Part shown: one piece after another, positions 34,374-43,924 of the stretch
How positions within the stretch are numbered: the stretch's first letter is position 1
Layout of the letters: each line of letters begins with the position of its first letter
NCBI RefSeq assembly: GCF_014595945.1
Contig: NZ_JABXWU010000001.1
Coordinates: forward strand, 558,001-622,000
Origin: Alkalibacillus aidingensis
GTDB taxonomy: Bacteria > Bacillota > Bacilli > Bacillales > Alkalibacillaceae
DNA length: 64,000 bases
Direction of reading: 5' to 3'
Program-made: the position numbers and the translations under genes
The notes under the pieces: model-generated
The model's database searches: none
What the model was told of the DNA's origin: nothing
Seen by the model: only the letters and a program-made list of their open reading frames with translations

Positions 34374-34772
34374 CTATTTCTGCTTACATAGTTCAAATAA
34401 AACACCATTGGCAGCCTTTGGATGTAAAAACGCAATCTCACTACCATGTGCACCTTCTTTAGGTTCTTCATGAATTAATGGAATACCATTTTCCTTTAAA
34501 TGTTCAAGGCGTGACTTAACATCATCTACATCTAGAGCAATATGGTGAATTCCTTCTCCTTTGCGATCAATGAATTTAGCTATAGGTGATTGTTCATTTA
34601 ATGGCTCAAGTAATTCAATAGCACTCTCACCTATCTTAAAAAATGCCACCTTTACATGCTCTGATTCCACTAACTCTTTTCCTTGATAGTTTAACCCTAA
34701 TTGATCACGATAAAAGGGAATCGTTTGTTCCAAGTTTGATACAGCAATTCCAATATGAGCAATCTTATTCAC
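34374..34772 (-). CDS. mce: Methylmalonyl-CoA epimerase
   Basis: Interconverts (S)- and (R)-methylmalonyl-CoA between carboxylase and mutase. The 132-residue vicinal-oxygen-chelate protein has the metal ligands His in [11 protein letters not shown] near residue 6, His in [10 protein letters not shown] near 79 and a C-terminal Glu in VLFELC. The GTG at 34772 is chosen because GAGGTG stands six bases before it and it aligns with family starts. It overlaps the mcmA2 stop by eight bases. Confidence 0.94.
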   Translation of the reverse strand: MNKIAHIGIAVSNLEQTIPFYRDQLGLNYQGKELVESEHVKVAFFKIGESAIELLEPLNEQSPIAKFIDRKGEGIHHIALDVDDVKSRLEHLKENGIPLIHEEPKEGAHGSEIAFLHPKAANGVLFELCKQK

Positions 34773-35172
34773 TATGATCACCTCGTACACATGACTCAAT
34801 AAACTCTACTGTTTCAGATGTAGGCGTACCTGGAGTGAAAATTTTCTTGATCCCTTTCTCTTTTAAATACGGTATGTCCTCGTCTGGAATCACGCCCCCA
34901 CCGATGACTGGGATATCCTCAGCCCCTTTTTCCTTTAGTGATTCCACCACTTTCGGAAATAAAGTATTATGTCCCCCAGACAATGATGAAAGTCCAATGA
35001 CATCAACATCCTCTTGAATTGCTGCTTGAGCAATTTGTGATGCTGATTGTCTTAATCCTGTATAAATGACCTCCATACCATGATCTCGTAACGCCTGTGC
35101 AATAATTAACGCCCCTCGATCATGGCCATCAAGACCTGGCTTAGCGATTAAAACTCGTATTTTACGCTCCAT
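34765..35172 (-). CDS. mcmA2: Methylmalonyl-CoA mutase, cobalamin-binding subunit
   Basis: A free-standing 135-residue B12-binding domain that pairs with the catalytic subunit encoded upstream. The cobalamin motif DxHxxG reads [12 protein letters not shown] near residue 14-18, followed by the SxL (GLSSLSGGH) and GG (VIGGGVIP) loops. Splitting of catalytic and cobalamin domains into two genes is known in Bacillaceae and archaea. It lies 21 bases after mcmA1 and overlaps mce. Confidence 0.94.
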   Translation of the reverse strand: MERKIRVLIAKPGLDGHDRGALIIAQALRDHGMEVIYTGLRQSASQIAQAAIQEDVDVIGLSSLSGGHNTLFPKVVESLKEKGAEDIPVIGGGVIPDEDIPYLKEKGIKKIFTPGTPTSETVEFIESCVRGDHSE

Positions 35173-35193
35173 TATCCATCATCCTTTCTCGCA

Positions 35194-36852
35194 TTACACT
35201 CCAGAATATTCACCAAATTCATCACGAAGAACGTGACAGATTTCCCCAACCGTGGCATAAGCCTTCACACCTTCTAGAATATGAGGCATTAAATTCTCTT
35301 TTTGATCACGAGCGGCTGCTCTTAATTTCTCCAACTTCTGATTAACTAGTTCTTGATCTCTTTTCTGACGTACTTGTTGCACTTGACTAACCTGCTCTTG
35401 TTCTAACTGTTCATCAACTCTTAGTATATCTTCATGGACTTCTTCTTCTACTTGAAACTCATTTAATCCAACTATGATTTCTTCTTTAGACTCAATTTTC
35501 TTCTGAGTTTCGTAGGCTGTTTGATGAATTTCGCGCTGCATATATCCTTCTTCGACCGCTTGAACAGCTCCACCCATTTCTTCAATGCGCTCCAAATATG
35601 TTAAGACTTCCTCTTCAATTTGATCAGTTAATTGCTCGACATAATATGAACCTGCTAATGGATCAACCGTGTCGGCAACACCACTTTCATGGGCGATGAT
35701 CTGTTGAGTTCTTAAAGCAATTCGTGCTGATTCCTCAGTTGGTAAAGCTAATGCTTCATCTCTTGAGTTAGTATGTAAACTTTGGGTGCCTCCCAAGACT
35801 GCAGATAAAGCTTGTAGTGCGACACGTACAATATTATTATCTGGCTGTTGTGCTGTTAAGGTAGAGCCCCCAGTCTGGGTATGGAAGCGTAACCGTAAAC
35901 TTTTTTCATTTTTGGCTTGATATTTATTTTTCATTAAATTAGCCCATATTCTTCTGGCAGCACGGAATTTGGCGGCTTCTTCAAAGAAATTATTATGTGC
36001 ATTAAAGAAGAAGGCCAATCGAGGTGCAAACTCATCAACCTCTAAACCGCTTTCAATTGCTGCGTCAACATAAGCCATCCCATTTGCTAAAGTAAAAGCG
36101 ACCTCCTGAACAGCTGTCGAACCAGCTTCTCGAATATGGTAGCCTGAAATACTAATGGTATTAAACTTTGGAACATGCTTAGCACAATATTCGAAAATAT
36201 TGGTGATTAGTCGCATGGATGGCTTCGGTGGATAAATATAGGTCCCTCTGGCGATATACTCCTTTAAAATATCGTTTTGAATGGTTCCTGTAATTTTTTC
36301 TTTTGGAACACCTTGCTTTTCTGCTACTGCAATATACATACATAAAAGGACCGAAGCAGGTGCATTAATCGTCATCGAAGTACTTACTTGATCTAAAGGA
36401 ATTCCTTCCAATAACGTCTCCATATCCTCTAAAGAATCAATGGCAACTCCAACTTTACCTACTTCTCCCTCTGCTAAGTCATCGTCAGAGTCATATCCAA
36501 TTTGTGTAGGTAAATCAAAGGCGACAGACAATCCTGTTTGTCCCTGATCTAATAGATAGCGAAAGCGTTGATTTGTCTCTTTAGCAGAGCCAAACCCTGC
36601 ATATTGACGCATCGTCCAAAAACGGTTACGATACATCGATGGTTGAATTCCACGGGTATAAGGAAATTGTCCTGGAAAACCAATCTTTTCTAAATAATCG
36701 TTCGTCAACTGATCTTCTTTTGGGATATATAATGGGTCAATTTCAATATCCGATTTGTTAACAAACTTTTCTTTTCGCTCGGGGAACTTCTCATTAGTAC
36801 GATTGACTTGCTCTTTCCATTTTTGGAAGCGATCATGGAATTGTTCACTCAT
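35194..36852 (-). CDS. mcmA1: Methylmalonyl-CoA mutase, catalytic subunit
   Basis: A 552-residue TIM-barrel subunit that rearranges (R)-methylmalonyl-CoA to succinyl-CoA using adenosylcobalamin. The substrate segment [18 protein letters not shown] is near residue 77, followed by [16 protein letters not shown] near 100 (active-site Tyr), [16 protein letters not shown] and [16 protein letters not shown]. The chain ends without a cobalamin domain, which is supplied by mcmA2. GGGAGAG precedes the ATG. It heads mcmA1-mcmA2-mce-yqjD-yqjE. The meaB/argK GTPase gene that often accompanies mutases is not in this operon. Confidence 0.95.
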   Translation of the reverse strand: MSEQFHDRFQKWKEQVNRTNEKFPERKEKFVNKSDIEIDPLYIPKEDQLTNDYLEKIGFPGQFPYTRGIQPSMYRNRFWTMRQYAGFGSAKETNQRFRYLLDQGQTGLSVAFDLPTQIGYDSDDDLAEGEVGKVGVAIDSLEDMETLLEGIPLDQVSTSMTINAPASVLLCMYIAVAEKQGVPKEKITGTIQNDILKEYIARGTYIYPPKPSMRLITNIFEYCAKHVPKFNTISISGYHIREAGSTAVQEVAFTLANGMAYVDAAIESGLEVDEFAPRLAFFFNAHNNFFEEAAKFRAARRIWANLMKNKYQAKNEKSLRLRFHTQTGGSTLTAQQPDNNIVRVALQALSAVLGGTQSLHTNSRDEALALPTEESARIALRTQQIIAHESGVADTVDPLAGSYYVEQLTDQIEEEVLTYLERIEEMGGAVQAVEEGYMQREIHQTAYETQKKIESKEEIIVGLNEFQVEEEVHEDILRVDEQLEQEQVSQVQQVRQKRDQELVNQKLEKLRAAARDQKENLMPHILEGVKAYATVGEICHVLRDEFGEYSGV

Positions 36853-36933
36853 ATTAAACTCTCCCTTCGTATTACATTTTACAATTTTACGAATAATTAG
36901 TCATCCACTTTAATTGTAAAGCAAAGATTTAAC

Positions 36934-36962
36934 TTGTCCAAACATTGTTTTTCTTTTACAAT
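36934..36962 (+). promoter_or_regulatory. Candidate promoter of the prli42-like gene, with internal inverted repeat
   Basis: TTGTCC (36934-36939), 17-base spacer and TACAAT (36957-36962). An inverted repeat (AAACATTG with CAATGTTT) spans the spacer and the -10, so it could be an operator; it could also be chance in T-rich DNA. Confidence 0.5.
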
Positions 36963-36995
36963 GTTTTTAATGGATATTAAAAGGGAGGAATCACA

Positions 36996-37136
36996 GTGTC
37001 AAAGAATAACAAGCCTCGCGCTCCTTATGCTTCTACACGTAGAAAGAAAAAGAAGTGGACAACGATCGTAATTTATTTAATGATTATCGCCATGTTACTT
37101 AGCTCATTGATGATGGGCTTAGCCATGTTTGTATAA
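36996..37136 (+). CDS. prli42: Prli42-like stressosome-associated small membrane protein
   Basis: A 46-residue protein with a very basic N-terminal half (STRRKKKKW) and one hydrophobic helix (IVIYLMIIAMLLSSLMMGLAMF) ending at the C-terminus. This fits Prli42, the small membrane anchor that couples the stressosome to the membrane in Listeria and is conserved in Firmicutes. The start is a GTG six bases after GGGAGG. The N-terminal extension is longer than in the Listeria protein. It is divergent from mcmA1 and has its own promoter. The family assignment is from sequence pattern and size only. Confidence 0.75.
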   Translation: MSKNNKPRAPYASTRRKKKKWTTIVIYLMIIAMLLSSLMMGLAMFV

Positions 37137-37329
37137 GCAAAAAAGATGCTGTCTCTTAATAATGAACTATACCCCAGTTAAGGACTAAATAAAAAATCCC
37201 TAACTGGGGTTAATTATGTAATATAACTAATTGTTATAATCGATTAATTAAATTTGCATATAGATCTAAAAATAACGCTGGGACAAAGGTGTATTACTAA
37301 AGTAAAGATCGTACATTGAACTAATCGTT
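37137..37329. other. Spacer with 14-bp inverted repeat and a short dispersed repeat
   Basis: Holds an inverted repeat (TACCCCAGTTA with TAACTGGGG, 37169-37214) that may end the prli42 transcript, although it lacks a clean T run. The left arm and its flank (37159-37194) recur with few changes at 43773-43807. No gene is visible. Confidence 0.5.
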
Positions 37330-37875
37330 TTAATCACTTTCTCCAACAACAATCCCCGCCTTTTTTAAAGCTTGTTCCGCTTGATCTAGTAACTCATATT
37401 CATCAGCTGTAATTGTATGAATATGGACCCCACCAGTTAATTCTAGAAGCAAGGTTGCTTGGGATTGTTCAAGTTGCTCAATGAATCGTTTGACATCAAC
37501 ACGGTTAGCGATATGTAGTAAAGCTGTAAATTCTCCATATATCGGATGGTCCACTATGACATCTTCAACAAACACACCGTGGTCAACTAATATATTTAAC
37601 TCCTCCATCGTTTCTTGACGGTTATGCTTACAAACAATTTTTCGTTCATACCTTTGCCCTTGTTCTGACTCATTCATGAAGACATATCCTTGGCTAGTGG
37701 AGATAATCGGGTTGTTTTTTGCCTTTAATAAAGCAACATCTCCTACAATTACTTGGCGACTTACTGAGAATTGATTAGCTAACTCTTTACCTGAAATTGC
37801 TTGTTTCGCTTCAGTTAACATTTGCAGTATTTGTTGCCTGCGTTCTTCTCCTCTAAGCTTCTTTTGATCAGACAT
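37330..37875 (-). CDS. niaR: Transcriptional repressor NiaR of NAD biosynthesis
   Basis: A 181-residue nicotinic-acid-responsive repressor (B. subtilis YrxA). An HTH_11 winged helix at the N-terminus (GKELANQFSVSRQVIVGDVALL, about 30-51) is followed by the metal-binding 3H domain with its histidines (VDHPIYGEF near 110, LTGGVHIHTI near 150). AGGTGA precedes the ATG. It follows nifS by about 40 bases in one unit. A palindromic operator in the nifS-nadB gap is the expected binding site, so NiaR would control its own gene as well as nadBCA. Confidence 0.94.
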   Translation of the reverse strand: MSDQKKLRGEERRQQILQMLTEAKQAISGKELANQFSVSRQVIVGDVALLKAKNNPIISTSQGYVFMNESEQGQRYERKIVCKHNRQETMEELNILVDHGVFVEDVIVDHPIYGEFTALLHIANRVDVKRFIEQLEQSQATLLLELTGGVHIHTITADEYELLDQAEQALKKAGIVVGESD

Positions 37876-37914
37876 ATAAAATCACCTCATAAATTATTTA
37901 ACAATTTGACGAAC

Positions 37915-39036
37915 TTATATTGATACGTGATGTAATACAATATCATTCAAAACCCTCGCTAATTTAATTACATCATCTTCAGTTGTATATTTTCCAAATG
38001 AAACTCTAAAGAATTCCTTAGCTTTATTAGGTTCTACACTCCAAGCTGACATCGAACTCGGTAATTTCTGGTATTTCACATCACAAGCACTGCCAGTAGA
38101 AATGGCAAACCCTTTTCGATTACATTCTAACATGACTAGCTGTCCCTCAACTCCATCTAAACCCATACCTACAATTGATGGCAACTGTTTTATCTCGTCA
38201 GACTCATAAATGGTAAATGCTTTTTCATTACCGAGATGACTCATCATTAACTGTCGTAGCCTTAGCATTCGTTCATTTTCACTTTCGATGATAGAAATCT
38301 GTTGATCAGCTGCAGCTGTAAAAGCCACCACACTTGGTAAATCAACTGTATTACCTTTTAATAGATAACTAGACTGCCTTTCTATTTGGTGAACTAACGG
38401 ATTTCTTAAATATAGAAAGCCAATTCCTTTAGGCCCGTAAATCTTATGGCTTGAAACAGATAAGCTATCCACTTGCTCAGCAATTTGAGATAAGTCAAGC
38501 TTAGCAAAACTTTGTACTGCATCTACATGCAAGAAAATACCATGCCGGCTACACCAGTCACTAATCTCATTAATCGGTTGGATTGTCCCTATTTCCCCAT
38601 TAATGTGTTGAACTATGACTAAACAAGTATCATCTCTTTTAAGAGATTTTAGTTGTACCAGATCGACAACGCCATATTCATCAAATGAAACCGTACTGAC
38701 CTGATAACCTTGACTTTCTAACAATTGTCTTGTCTGTTGTAATGAATTATGCTCAGCTTGAGAAATAATCACGTGATTTCCTTTAGATTGTGAGATTAAC
38801 TGATCAATACCAAGTAAATTACTTTCAGAACCCCCTTTAGTAAAGAATATTTGAAAATCAAGCCCACCTATAAAAGATGCCATTTTGGCTTTACACGCCT
38901 TAAGTAGTTGATCAGAAACTGACCCTATATCATGTAAGCTATTTGTATTACCGTAAAATTTCTTAGCTGTATCAACATATGCCTCTAATGCGACTTCACT
39001 CATGGGAGTCGTGGCTGCATAATCAAAATATATCAC
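37915..39036 (-). CDS. nifS: Cysteine desulfurase NifS (NadS type)
   Basis: A 373-residue PLP enzyme that mobilises sulfur from cysteine; in this context it matures the [4Fe-4S] cluster of NadA. The PLP lysine is in VSSHKIYGPKG near residue 199, the cofactor His in QAEHNSLQ near 97, and the catalytic Cys in STGSACDVK near 315. The start is a GTG, with GGAGG ten bases upstream. It is divergent from nadB across a NiaR operator. Confidence 0.93.
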   Translation of the reverse strand: MIYFDYAATTPMSEVALEAYVDTAKKFYGNTNSLHDIGSVSDQLLKACKAKMASFIGGLDFQIFFTKGGSESNLLGIDQLISQSKGNHVIISQAEHNSLQQTRQLLESQGYQVSTVSFDEYGVVDLVQLKSLKRDDTCLVIVQHINGEIGTIQPINEISDWCSRHGIFLHVDAVQSFAKLDLSQIAEQVDSLSVSSHKIYGPKGIGFLYLRNPLVHQIERQSSYLLKGNTVDLPSVVAFTAAADQQISIIESENERMLRLRQLMMSHLGNEKAFTIYESDEIKQLPSIVGMGLDGVEGQLVMLECNRKGFAISTGSACDVKYQKLPSSMSAWSVEPNKAKEFFRVSFGKYTTEDDVIKLARVLNDIVLHHVSI

Positions 39037-39083
39037 AATTGACAGACCTCCAAAAATATTAATTAAAATTACTCTTGCAAACT

Positions 39084-39112
39084 ATTAAATAATATGTAAA
39101 CATAGGTGTCAA
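39084..39112 (-). promoter_or_regulatory. Sigma-A promoter of nifS-niaR
   Basis: A perfect TTGACA (39107-39112), 17-base spacer and TTTAAT (39084-39089) on the minus strand. The -35 lies inside the NiaR palindrome, so binding of the repressor would block polymerase. Confidence 0.72.
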
Positions 39113-39124
39113 GACACATGTAAA
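39098..39124. promoter_or_regulatory. NiaR operator
   Basis: A palindrome centred at 39111: AGGTGTC, AA, GACACATGT, with further symmetric bases (ACAT on the left, ATGT on the right). It matches the known NiaR site built around TGTC-GACA and lies between the divergent nifS-niaR and nadBCA units, close to both starts. Confidence 0.8.
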
Positions 39125-39137
39125 ATAAGGTGGTAAT

Positions 39138-40700
39138 ATGCAGCATGCTGATGTCATCATTATCGGGAGTGGAATTGCAGCATTGCAATTAGCTTCTCGG
39201 TTAAGAAATTCTCTAAAAGTAGTCATCATTACTAAGGGAAAGCTTAACCAAAATAACTCAGCGAGGGCACAAGGAGGAGTAGCAGCTGCGATAGGAAGAA
39301 AAGATCATTTCCACGCACACTCAGTAGACACATTAGAAGCTGGAAGATACATAAATGACTATTCAGCTGTTGAATACCTAACGATTCAAGCTCCAGACAT
39401 CATTCAGGATCTACTTAACAAAGGCTGTTCATTTGACTATGCCCAGAAAAACCTCGCTCTAGGAAAAGAGGGAGCTCACTCACATCACCGGATTGTACAC
39501 GCGGGTGGAGATCAAACTGGAAAGCATATCGTCGAAACGCTGATGAATCAACTAGGAGATCATACTGAGGTGATCGAAAATGCCTTTGCTTATCAATTAC
39601 TAGTTAACGAAGAGTCCAATCAGTGTTATGGAGTTAAATACAAAGATGATCAAGATCATCACCACGAGCTGATCGGAACTCACACCGTTTTAGCGACCGG
39701 TGGGTGTGGAGCAATTTATTCCTATACATCGAATCATCCGTATTCTCTAGGTGACGGTGTCGCTTTAGCTTATCTTGCTGGTGCAACTGTTTCAGATTTG
39801 GAATTTATTCAATTTCATCCAACTCTATTATCTGTAGACGAGAAAGGGAAAGGGTTAATTTCAGAAGCTGTTCGTGGTGAGGGGGCAATTCTTGTCAACT
39901 CTGATCAAGAACGGTTTATGGAGTATGTACACCCTTTAAAAGAATTGGCCCCTAGACACGTGGTTTCACAAGCTATTTACCAGCAAATTTCTAGAGGTAA
40001 ACAAGTCTATTTAGATATATCACCTATACGTAACTTTCATAAACGCTTCCCTTCAATTACAAAAATGTGTAATGAAGCCGGAGTCGATATGAGTCGTCAA
40101 CTGATTCCTGTAACACCAGGTGCTCATTTTATGATTGGAGGGATAAATGCTAACTTATCAGGTGAAACAACAATTAATAACCTGTACGCAATTGGTGAGG
40201 TAGCTAATACGAGAATTCACGGTGCCAACCGTCTTGCCAGCAATTCTCTACTAGAGGGGTTAGTTATGGGTCGTGAACTTGCGATTAACATCAACCACAC
40301 CAAACACACTTATAGAGAAAGACTACCTAAAAGAGTGACTAATCATAACCACAACACAGATACCCTTGTCTCGCTTCCTTCTTTGTCTGCCTTACGAGAG
40401 GCGATGATGGAGAATGTAGGAATTGTTAGAACACAAGAGGCTTTAAGTAATCAAATCAAATGGTTAGAAAACTGTGGGGTAAATAAGCTAACGTCGGCTC
40501 ACTTTGATCAAGCAAGCCTAACACTAGCATCCAAAGGGTTTGCTTATATTTCAGCTTATCTAATCAGTCAATCAGCTATTCAGCGACAGGAAAGTCGTGG
40601 TGCCCATTATAGAAGGGATTTCCCTCTAGAAAATGATTTATTAAAAAGCTTACGAATTCAGCATTCCATAGAAAGAAGGGAATATCTTGAACAAGTTTAA
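39138..40700 (+). CDS. nadB: L-aspartate oxidase
   Basis: FAD enzyme that oxidises L-aspartate to iminoaspartate, the first step of de novo NAD synthesis. The 520-residue protein starts with the FAD motif IIGSGIAALQLASRL. It has SARAQGGVAAAIG near residue 42, the substrate region HHRIVHAGGDQTG, and the HGANRLASNSLLEGLV stretch near 358. AAGGTGG precedes the ATG. Its 3' end overlaps nadC by 14 bases. Confidence 0.95.
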   Translation: MQHADVIIIGSGIAALQLASRLRNSLKVVIITKGKLNQNNSARAQGGVAAAIGRKDHFHAHSVDTLEAGRYINDYSAVEYLTIQAPDIIQDLLNKGCSFDYAQKNLALGKEGAHSHHRIVHAGGDQTGKHIVETLMNQLGDHTEVIENAFAYQLLVNEESNQCYGVKYKDDQDHHHELIGTHTVLATGGCGAIYSYTSNHPYSLGDGVALAYLAGATVSDLEFIQFHPTLLSVDEKGKGLISEAVRGEGAILVNSDQERFMEYVHPLKELAPRHVVSQAIYQQISRGKQVYLDISPIRNFHKRFPSITKMCNEAGVDMSRQLIPVTPGAHFMIGGINANLSGETTINNLYAIGEVANTRIHGANRLASNSLLEGLVMGRELAININHTKHTYRERLPKRVTNHNHNTDTLVSLPSLSALREAMMENVGIVRTQEALSNQIKWLENCGVNKLTSAHFDQASLTLASKGFAYISAYLISQSAIQRQESRGAHYRRDFPLENDLLKSLRIQHSIERREYLEQV

Positions 40701-41520
40701 ACTTAAAGATCAATTAATCTATTATTTTAAAGAAGATATTGGCGATCTCGATTTAACAACTGATAGTATTTTTAAAAATGAAGAAGGCACGGTTGTACTT
40801 ACCGCAAAGTCTAACGGGTATTTTTGTGGGGAACAAATTATTAAAACAGGCTATCAACTGTTAGACAAAGAAGCTGTTGTTCAAATGAATGTTACAGACG
40901 GCGACGCTATTCAGAAGGGTCAAAGGCTAGCCTCCATAAATGGAAACATTAACACCCTATTGCATGGTGAAAGAGTTATATTAAACATGGTGCAACGCTT
41001 ATCAGGTATTACCACTAAAACTAAAAAAGCCGTTCAATTACTGAACGATCCCAAAATAAATATTTCTGACACACGTAAAACTACTCCAGGACTAAGAATG
41101 TTTGAGAAATATGCTGTCAGAGTGGGTGGTGGAACCAATCATCGTTTTCGGCTAGACGATGCTGTATTAATTAAGGATAATCATATTGCATTTTGTGGCT
41201 CGATTACTGAGGCAGTGAAACGAGTAAGGTCAGAGATTGGCCATATGGTAAAAGTTGAAGTTGAGGTGGAAAATGAACAACAGCTTAAAGAAGCCATTGC
41301 TGCTAATGTCGATGTCATCATGCTTGATAATATGGAGATTGATGAACTTAGAAGATTGTTAGAAATCATCCCAAGCGAGATCATAGTAGAATTATCAGGT
41401 GGGATAAGTATTTCCGATTTACCCAAATATCGGTCATTAAAGGTTGATGTGATTTCATTAGGGTGCTTAACACACCAAATTGAATCACTCGACCTTAGCA
41501 TGAATACCTTTAGTAATTAA
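40687..41520 (+). CDS. nadC: Nicotinate-nucleotide pyrophosphorylase (quinolinate phosphoribosyltransferase)
   Basis: Converts quinolinate and PRPP to nicotinate mononucleotide. The 277-residue protein shows the family core [20 protein letters not shown] near residue 122, then [25 protein letters not shown] and MLDNM. The start is a TTG (40687) with AAGGGA upstream, inside the end of nadB. Out-of-frame alternatives are not supported. The gene sits between nadB and nadA, as in B. subtilis. Confidence 0.95.
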   Translation: MNKFKLKDQLIYYFKEDIGDLDLTTDSIFKNEEGTVVLTAKSNGYFCGEQIIKTGYQLLDKEAVVQMNVTDGDAIQKGQRLASINGNINTLLHGERVILNMVQRLSGITTKTKKAVQLLNDPKINISDTRKTTPGLRMFEKYAVRVGGGTNHRFRLDDAVLIKDNHIAFCGSITEAVKRVRSEIGHMVKVEVEVENEQQLKEAIAANVDVIMLDNMEIDELRRLLEIIPSEIIVELSGGISISDLPKYRSLKVDVISLGCLTHQIESLDLSMNTFSN

Positions 41521-41534
41521 AAGGAGGAACAACT

Positions 41535-42638
41535 ATGTCTTTTTTGCAACAGCTTGAACAGTCAGTTTCACAAATTCCCGATCGATTTAAAGAGATGAGT
41601 GAAGCTGAACTAAATCAAATCATTCAAGAGTCAAAACATCGACTAGGTGAAGATTTATTTATACCGGGGCATCATTATCAAAAAGAAGAAGTAATTGCTT
41701 TTGCCGATGCACGTGGTGACTCTTTAGGCTTAGCACAGTTATCAGCGAATACAAGTGCTAAACATATTGTATTTTGTGGCGTTCACTTTATGGCGGAAAC
41801 AGCTGACATCTTATCGACAGATGAACAACATGTTTATTTACCAGATCTACGTGCAGGTTGTTCAATGGCTGACATGGCTGATATTCAACAAACTGAAAAA
41901 TCCTGGAATAGCTTAACTAGTCAACTAGGTGATACCATTCTACCTATTACATATGTCAACTCAACTGCAGCGATTAAAGCCTTCGTTGGCAGAAATGGTG
42001 GGGCAACTGTCACATCATCAAATGCTACAAGTATCATCGAGTGGGCATTCACACAAAAGGAACGAATCTTATTTTTACCTGATCAACATTTAGGGAGAAA
42101 CACGGCTTATGAACTAGGGGTACCGTTAGAACAAATGGCTATTTGGGATCCTATCTTAGAAAAACTTCATTTTGAAGGAGATGAACAAAACATCAAAGTG
42201 ATCTTATGGAAAGGTCACTGCTCAGTTCATGAAAACTTTACCGTTCAAAATGTTCATGATGTTCGTGAAAAACATCCTGAAATGAACATCATTGTTCACC
42301 CAGAATGTAGTCATGAAGTCGTTCAAATATCGGATGAGTCTGGCTCAACACGCAAAATCATTGAAACGATTGAAAATGCACCAGCTGGTAGCTCATGGGC
42401 TATTGGAACTGAGATGAACTTAGTTAAAAGATTAATAAAAGAGAATCCAGATAAGTACATTATGTCACTGAATCCACACATGTGTCCTTGTCTAACGATG
42501 AATCGAATTGATTTAGCTCACCTTGCCTGGTGCCTAGATTCACTTGTAAATGATGATCCCATTAATCGGATTGAAGTAGATCCTCAAATTGCCAAAGAAG
42601 CCACACTAGCTCTAAATAGAATGCTTAACTCAAACTAA
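41535..42638 (+). CDS. nadA: Quinolinate synthase A
   Basis: A [4Fe-4S] enzyme that condenses iminoaspartate with dihydroxyacetone phosphate to quinolinate. The 367-residue protein is of the longer Bacillus type. Conserved cysteines stand in [11 protein letters not shown] near residue 115, [12 protein letters not shown] near 233 and [11 protein letters not shown] near 320. The HPEC motif is also present. AAGGAGG precedes the ATG. It ends at a strong terminator. The NifS gene opposite is its likely cluster donor. Confidence 0.95.
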   Translation: MSFLQQLEQSVSQIPDRFKEMSEAELNQIIQESKHRLGEDLFIPGHHYQKEEVIAFADARGDSLGLAQLSANTSAKHIVFCGVHFMAETADILSTDEQHVYLPDLRAGCSMADMADIQQTEKSWNSLTSQLGDTILPITYVNSTAAIKAFVGRNGGATVTSSNATSIIEWAFTQKERILFLPDQHLGRNTAYELGVPLEQMAIWDPILEKLHFEGDEQNIKVILWKGHCSVHENFTVQNVHDVREKHPEMNIIVHPECSHEVVQISDESGSTRKIIETIENAPAGSSWAIGTEMNLVKRLIKENPDKYIMSLNPHMCPCLTMNRIDLAHLAWCLDSLVNDDPINRIEVDPQIAKEATLALNRMLNSN

Positions 42639-42642
42639 GAAG

Positions 42643-42685
42643 AAGGCTGTCCCTTTATCAGATTATCAATAAGGGACAGCTTTTA
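42643..42685 (+). terminator. Terminator after nadA
   Basis: A stem of about 15 bp (AAGGCTGTCCCTTTAT with ATAAGGGACAGCTTTT) and a short loop, ending in T residues. Confidence 0.92.
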
Positions 42686-42733
42686 ATAATGTAAAAATAT
42701 GGCTCTGCAATATTTGACTTAGAGTTAAATTAA

Positions 42734-43687
42734 CTAGATATCACTTTTTTTATATGAACGTTTTAAAATTAAATACTGCTCAATTTCATTTAAAAGTAAA
42801 TAAAGGTTAGCCCGTTCCTCAAACGTTTCGACTTCCTCAGGTAGAGGCTCCTGATTAAATTTTTCACGAATCTTGCTTAACTTCTCCAAATAGCGAACAG
42901 CTGTGTTCCCAGGGTGGACATGGTCAGCAAGTTCTTCAAACAGCTCACTAATATAGACGTACTCGTCTTCTGTCGCTTTGATTCGACTAATTAAAGGTAA
43001 CATTCGCTCTAAAATTTCGAACTGTTTTTGACGCATATGGAAATAATGATAAAACGGATGGTGACTTCTTAAGATATGGTTTTCAACATCTCTAGAAGCT
43101 AACTCATTAGCTTCTTCTATTAAGCGTGCTGTTTCACTAATTTCAAAACCAGACCAATGGTATTCACCCGTTCTTAAGAAATGAGCAATTTCCCTAAGAA
43201 TCGATGAGAAATTCTCTTCAAGCTCATCCCGAACCTTCTCCAGCTCCGAGTCAAGACTCGGCATATATAAATTTAATAATAACGCCACTCCTAAACCAAC
43301 AGTTAACAAGACTAACTCATTAACTACCAAAGAAAATGAAATCGCCTGTTCTCCATACAGATGTAGAATAATAACCGAACTTGTCACAATCCCTTCCGTT
43401 ATTTTCAACATGACTGTTGTAGGGATAAAGAGAATTAAGACAAGACCTATGGAGAGTGGATGATAACCAATCAGTTCAAAAATGATTCCTGACATTGCGA
43501 TGCCAATCACACATGCATAGAATCGATACCAAGCCGTTAGAAAAGACCGTTGCCTGGTAACTTGTACACACAAAATCGTAAGAATCGCAGCTGAAATTGC
43601 ATGATCTAATTGTAAAGCCTGTGCAATGATAATTGACACAGGAGCACCAATTGCTGTTTTAACCGTACGTGAACCTACTTTAAACAT
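42734..43687 (-). CDS. yqjA: Aromatic acid exporter family (FUSC/DUF939) membrane protein YqjA
   Basis: A 317-residue protein. The first ~140 residues form four to six hydrophobic segments (VSIIIAQALQLDHAISAAILTIL and following). The remaining cytosolic part is helical and charged, matching the DUF939 C-terminal domain. Relatives are grouped with aromatic-acid exporters, but the substrate is unknown. GAGAGGA precedes the ATG. B. subtilis yqjA likewise follows brxB (yqiW). Confidence 0.88.
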   Translation of the reverse strand: MFKVGSRTVKTAIGAPVSIIIAQALQLDHAISAAILTILCVQVTRQRSFLTAWYRFYACVIGIAMSGIIFELIGYHPLSIGLVLILFIPTTVMLKITEGIVTSSVIILHLYGEQAISFSLVVNELVLLTVGLGVALLLNLYMPSLDSELEKVRDELEENFSSILREIAHFLRTGEYHWSGFEISETARLIEEANELASRDVENHILRSHHPFYHYFHMRQKQFEILERMLPLISRIKATEDEYVYISELFEELADHVHPGNTAVRYLEKLSKIREKFNQEPLPEEVETFEERANLYLLLNEIEQYLILKRSYKKSDI

Positions 43688-43772
43688 GGAATGTCCTCTC
43701 TTAATCGTATTGTCTTTATTATCATAAAATTAATTAGTCAATTTGTCCAAAAAATAAAGTGATCATTCTAAT

Positions 43773-43807
43773 ATTGAACTATACCCCTGTTAATGAACTT
43801 ATAAAAC
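43773..43807. repeat. Short dispersed repeat, copy 2
   Basis: About 35 bases around TTGAACTATACCCC that match 37159-37194 except at a handful of positions. The 37-kb copy has a matching right arm and this one does not, so this may be a truncated remnant of a mobile-element end or MITE. Confidence 0.5.
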
Positions 43808-43830
43808 TCGTATCACCCATAAACACAAAT

Positions 43831-43875
43831 AAAAATAGCATGTGAATTCCCTTTAGGGAAATTACATGCTATTTT
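43831..43875. terminator. Bidirectional terminator after brxB
   Basis: A long stem (AAAATAGCATGT with ACATGCTATTTT, extended by further pairs with a bulge) flanked by A/T-rich runs on both sides. It can end brxB and protects the yqjA region. Confidence 0.88.
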
Positions 43876-43924
43876 GTATGTTTTATTGAATCACTAAATT
43901 GGTTATCAGGCTATTTCGTAATTA

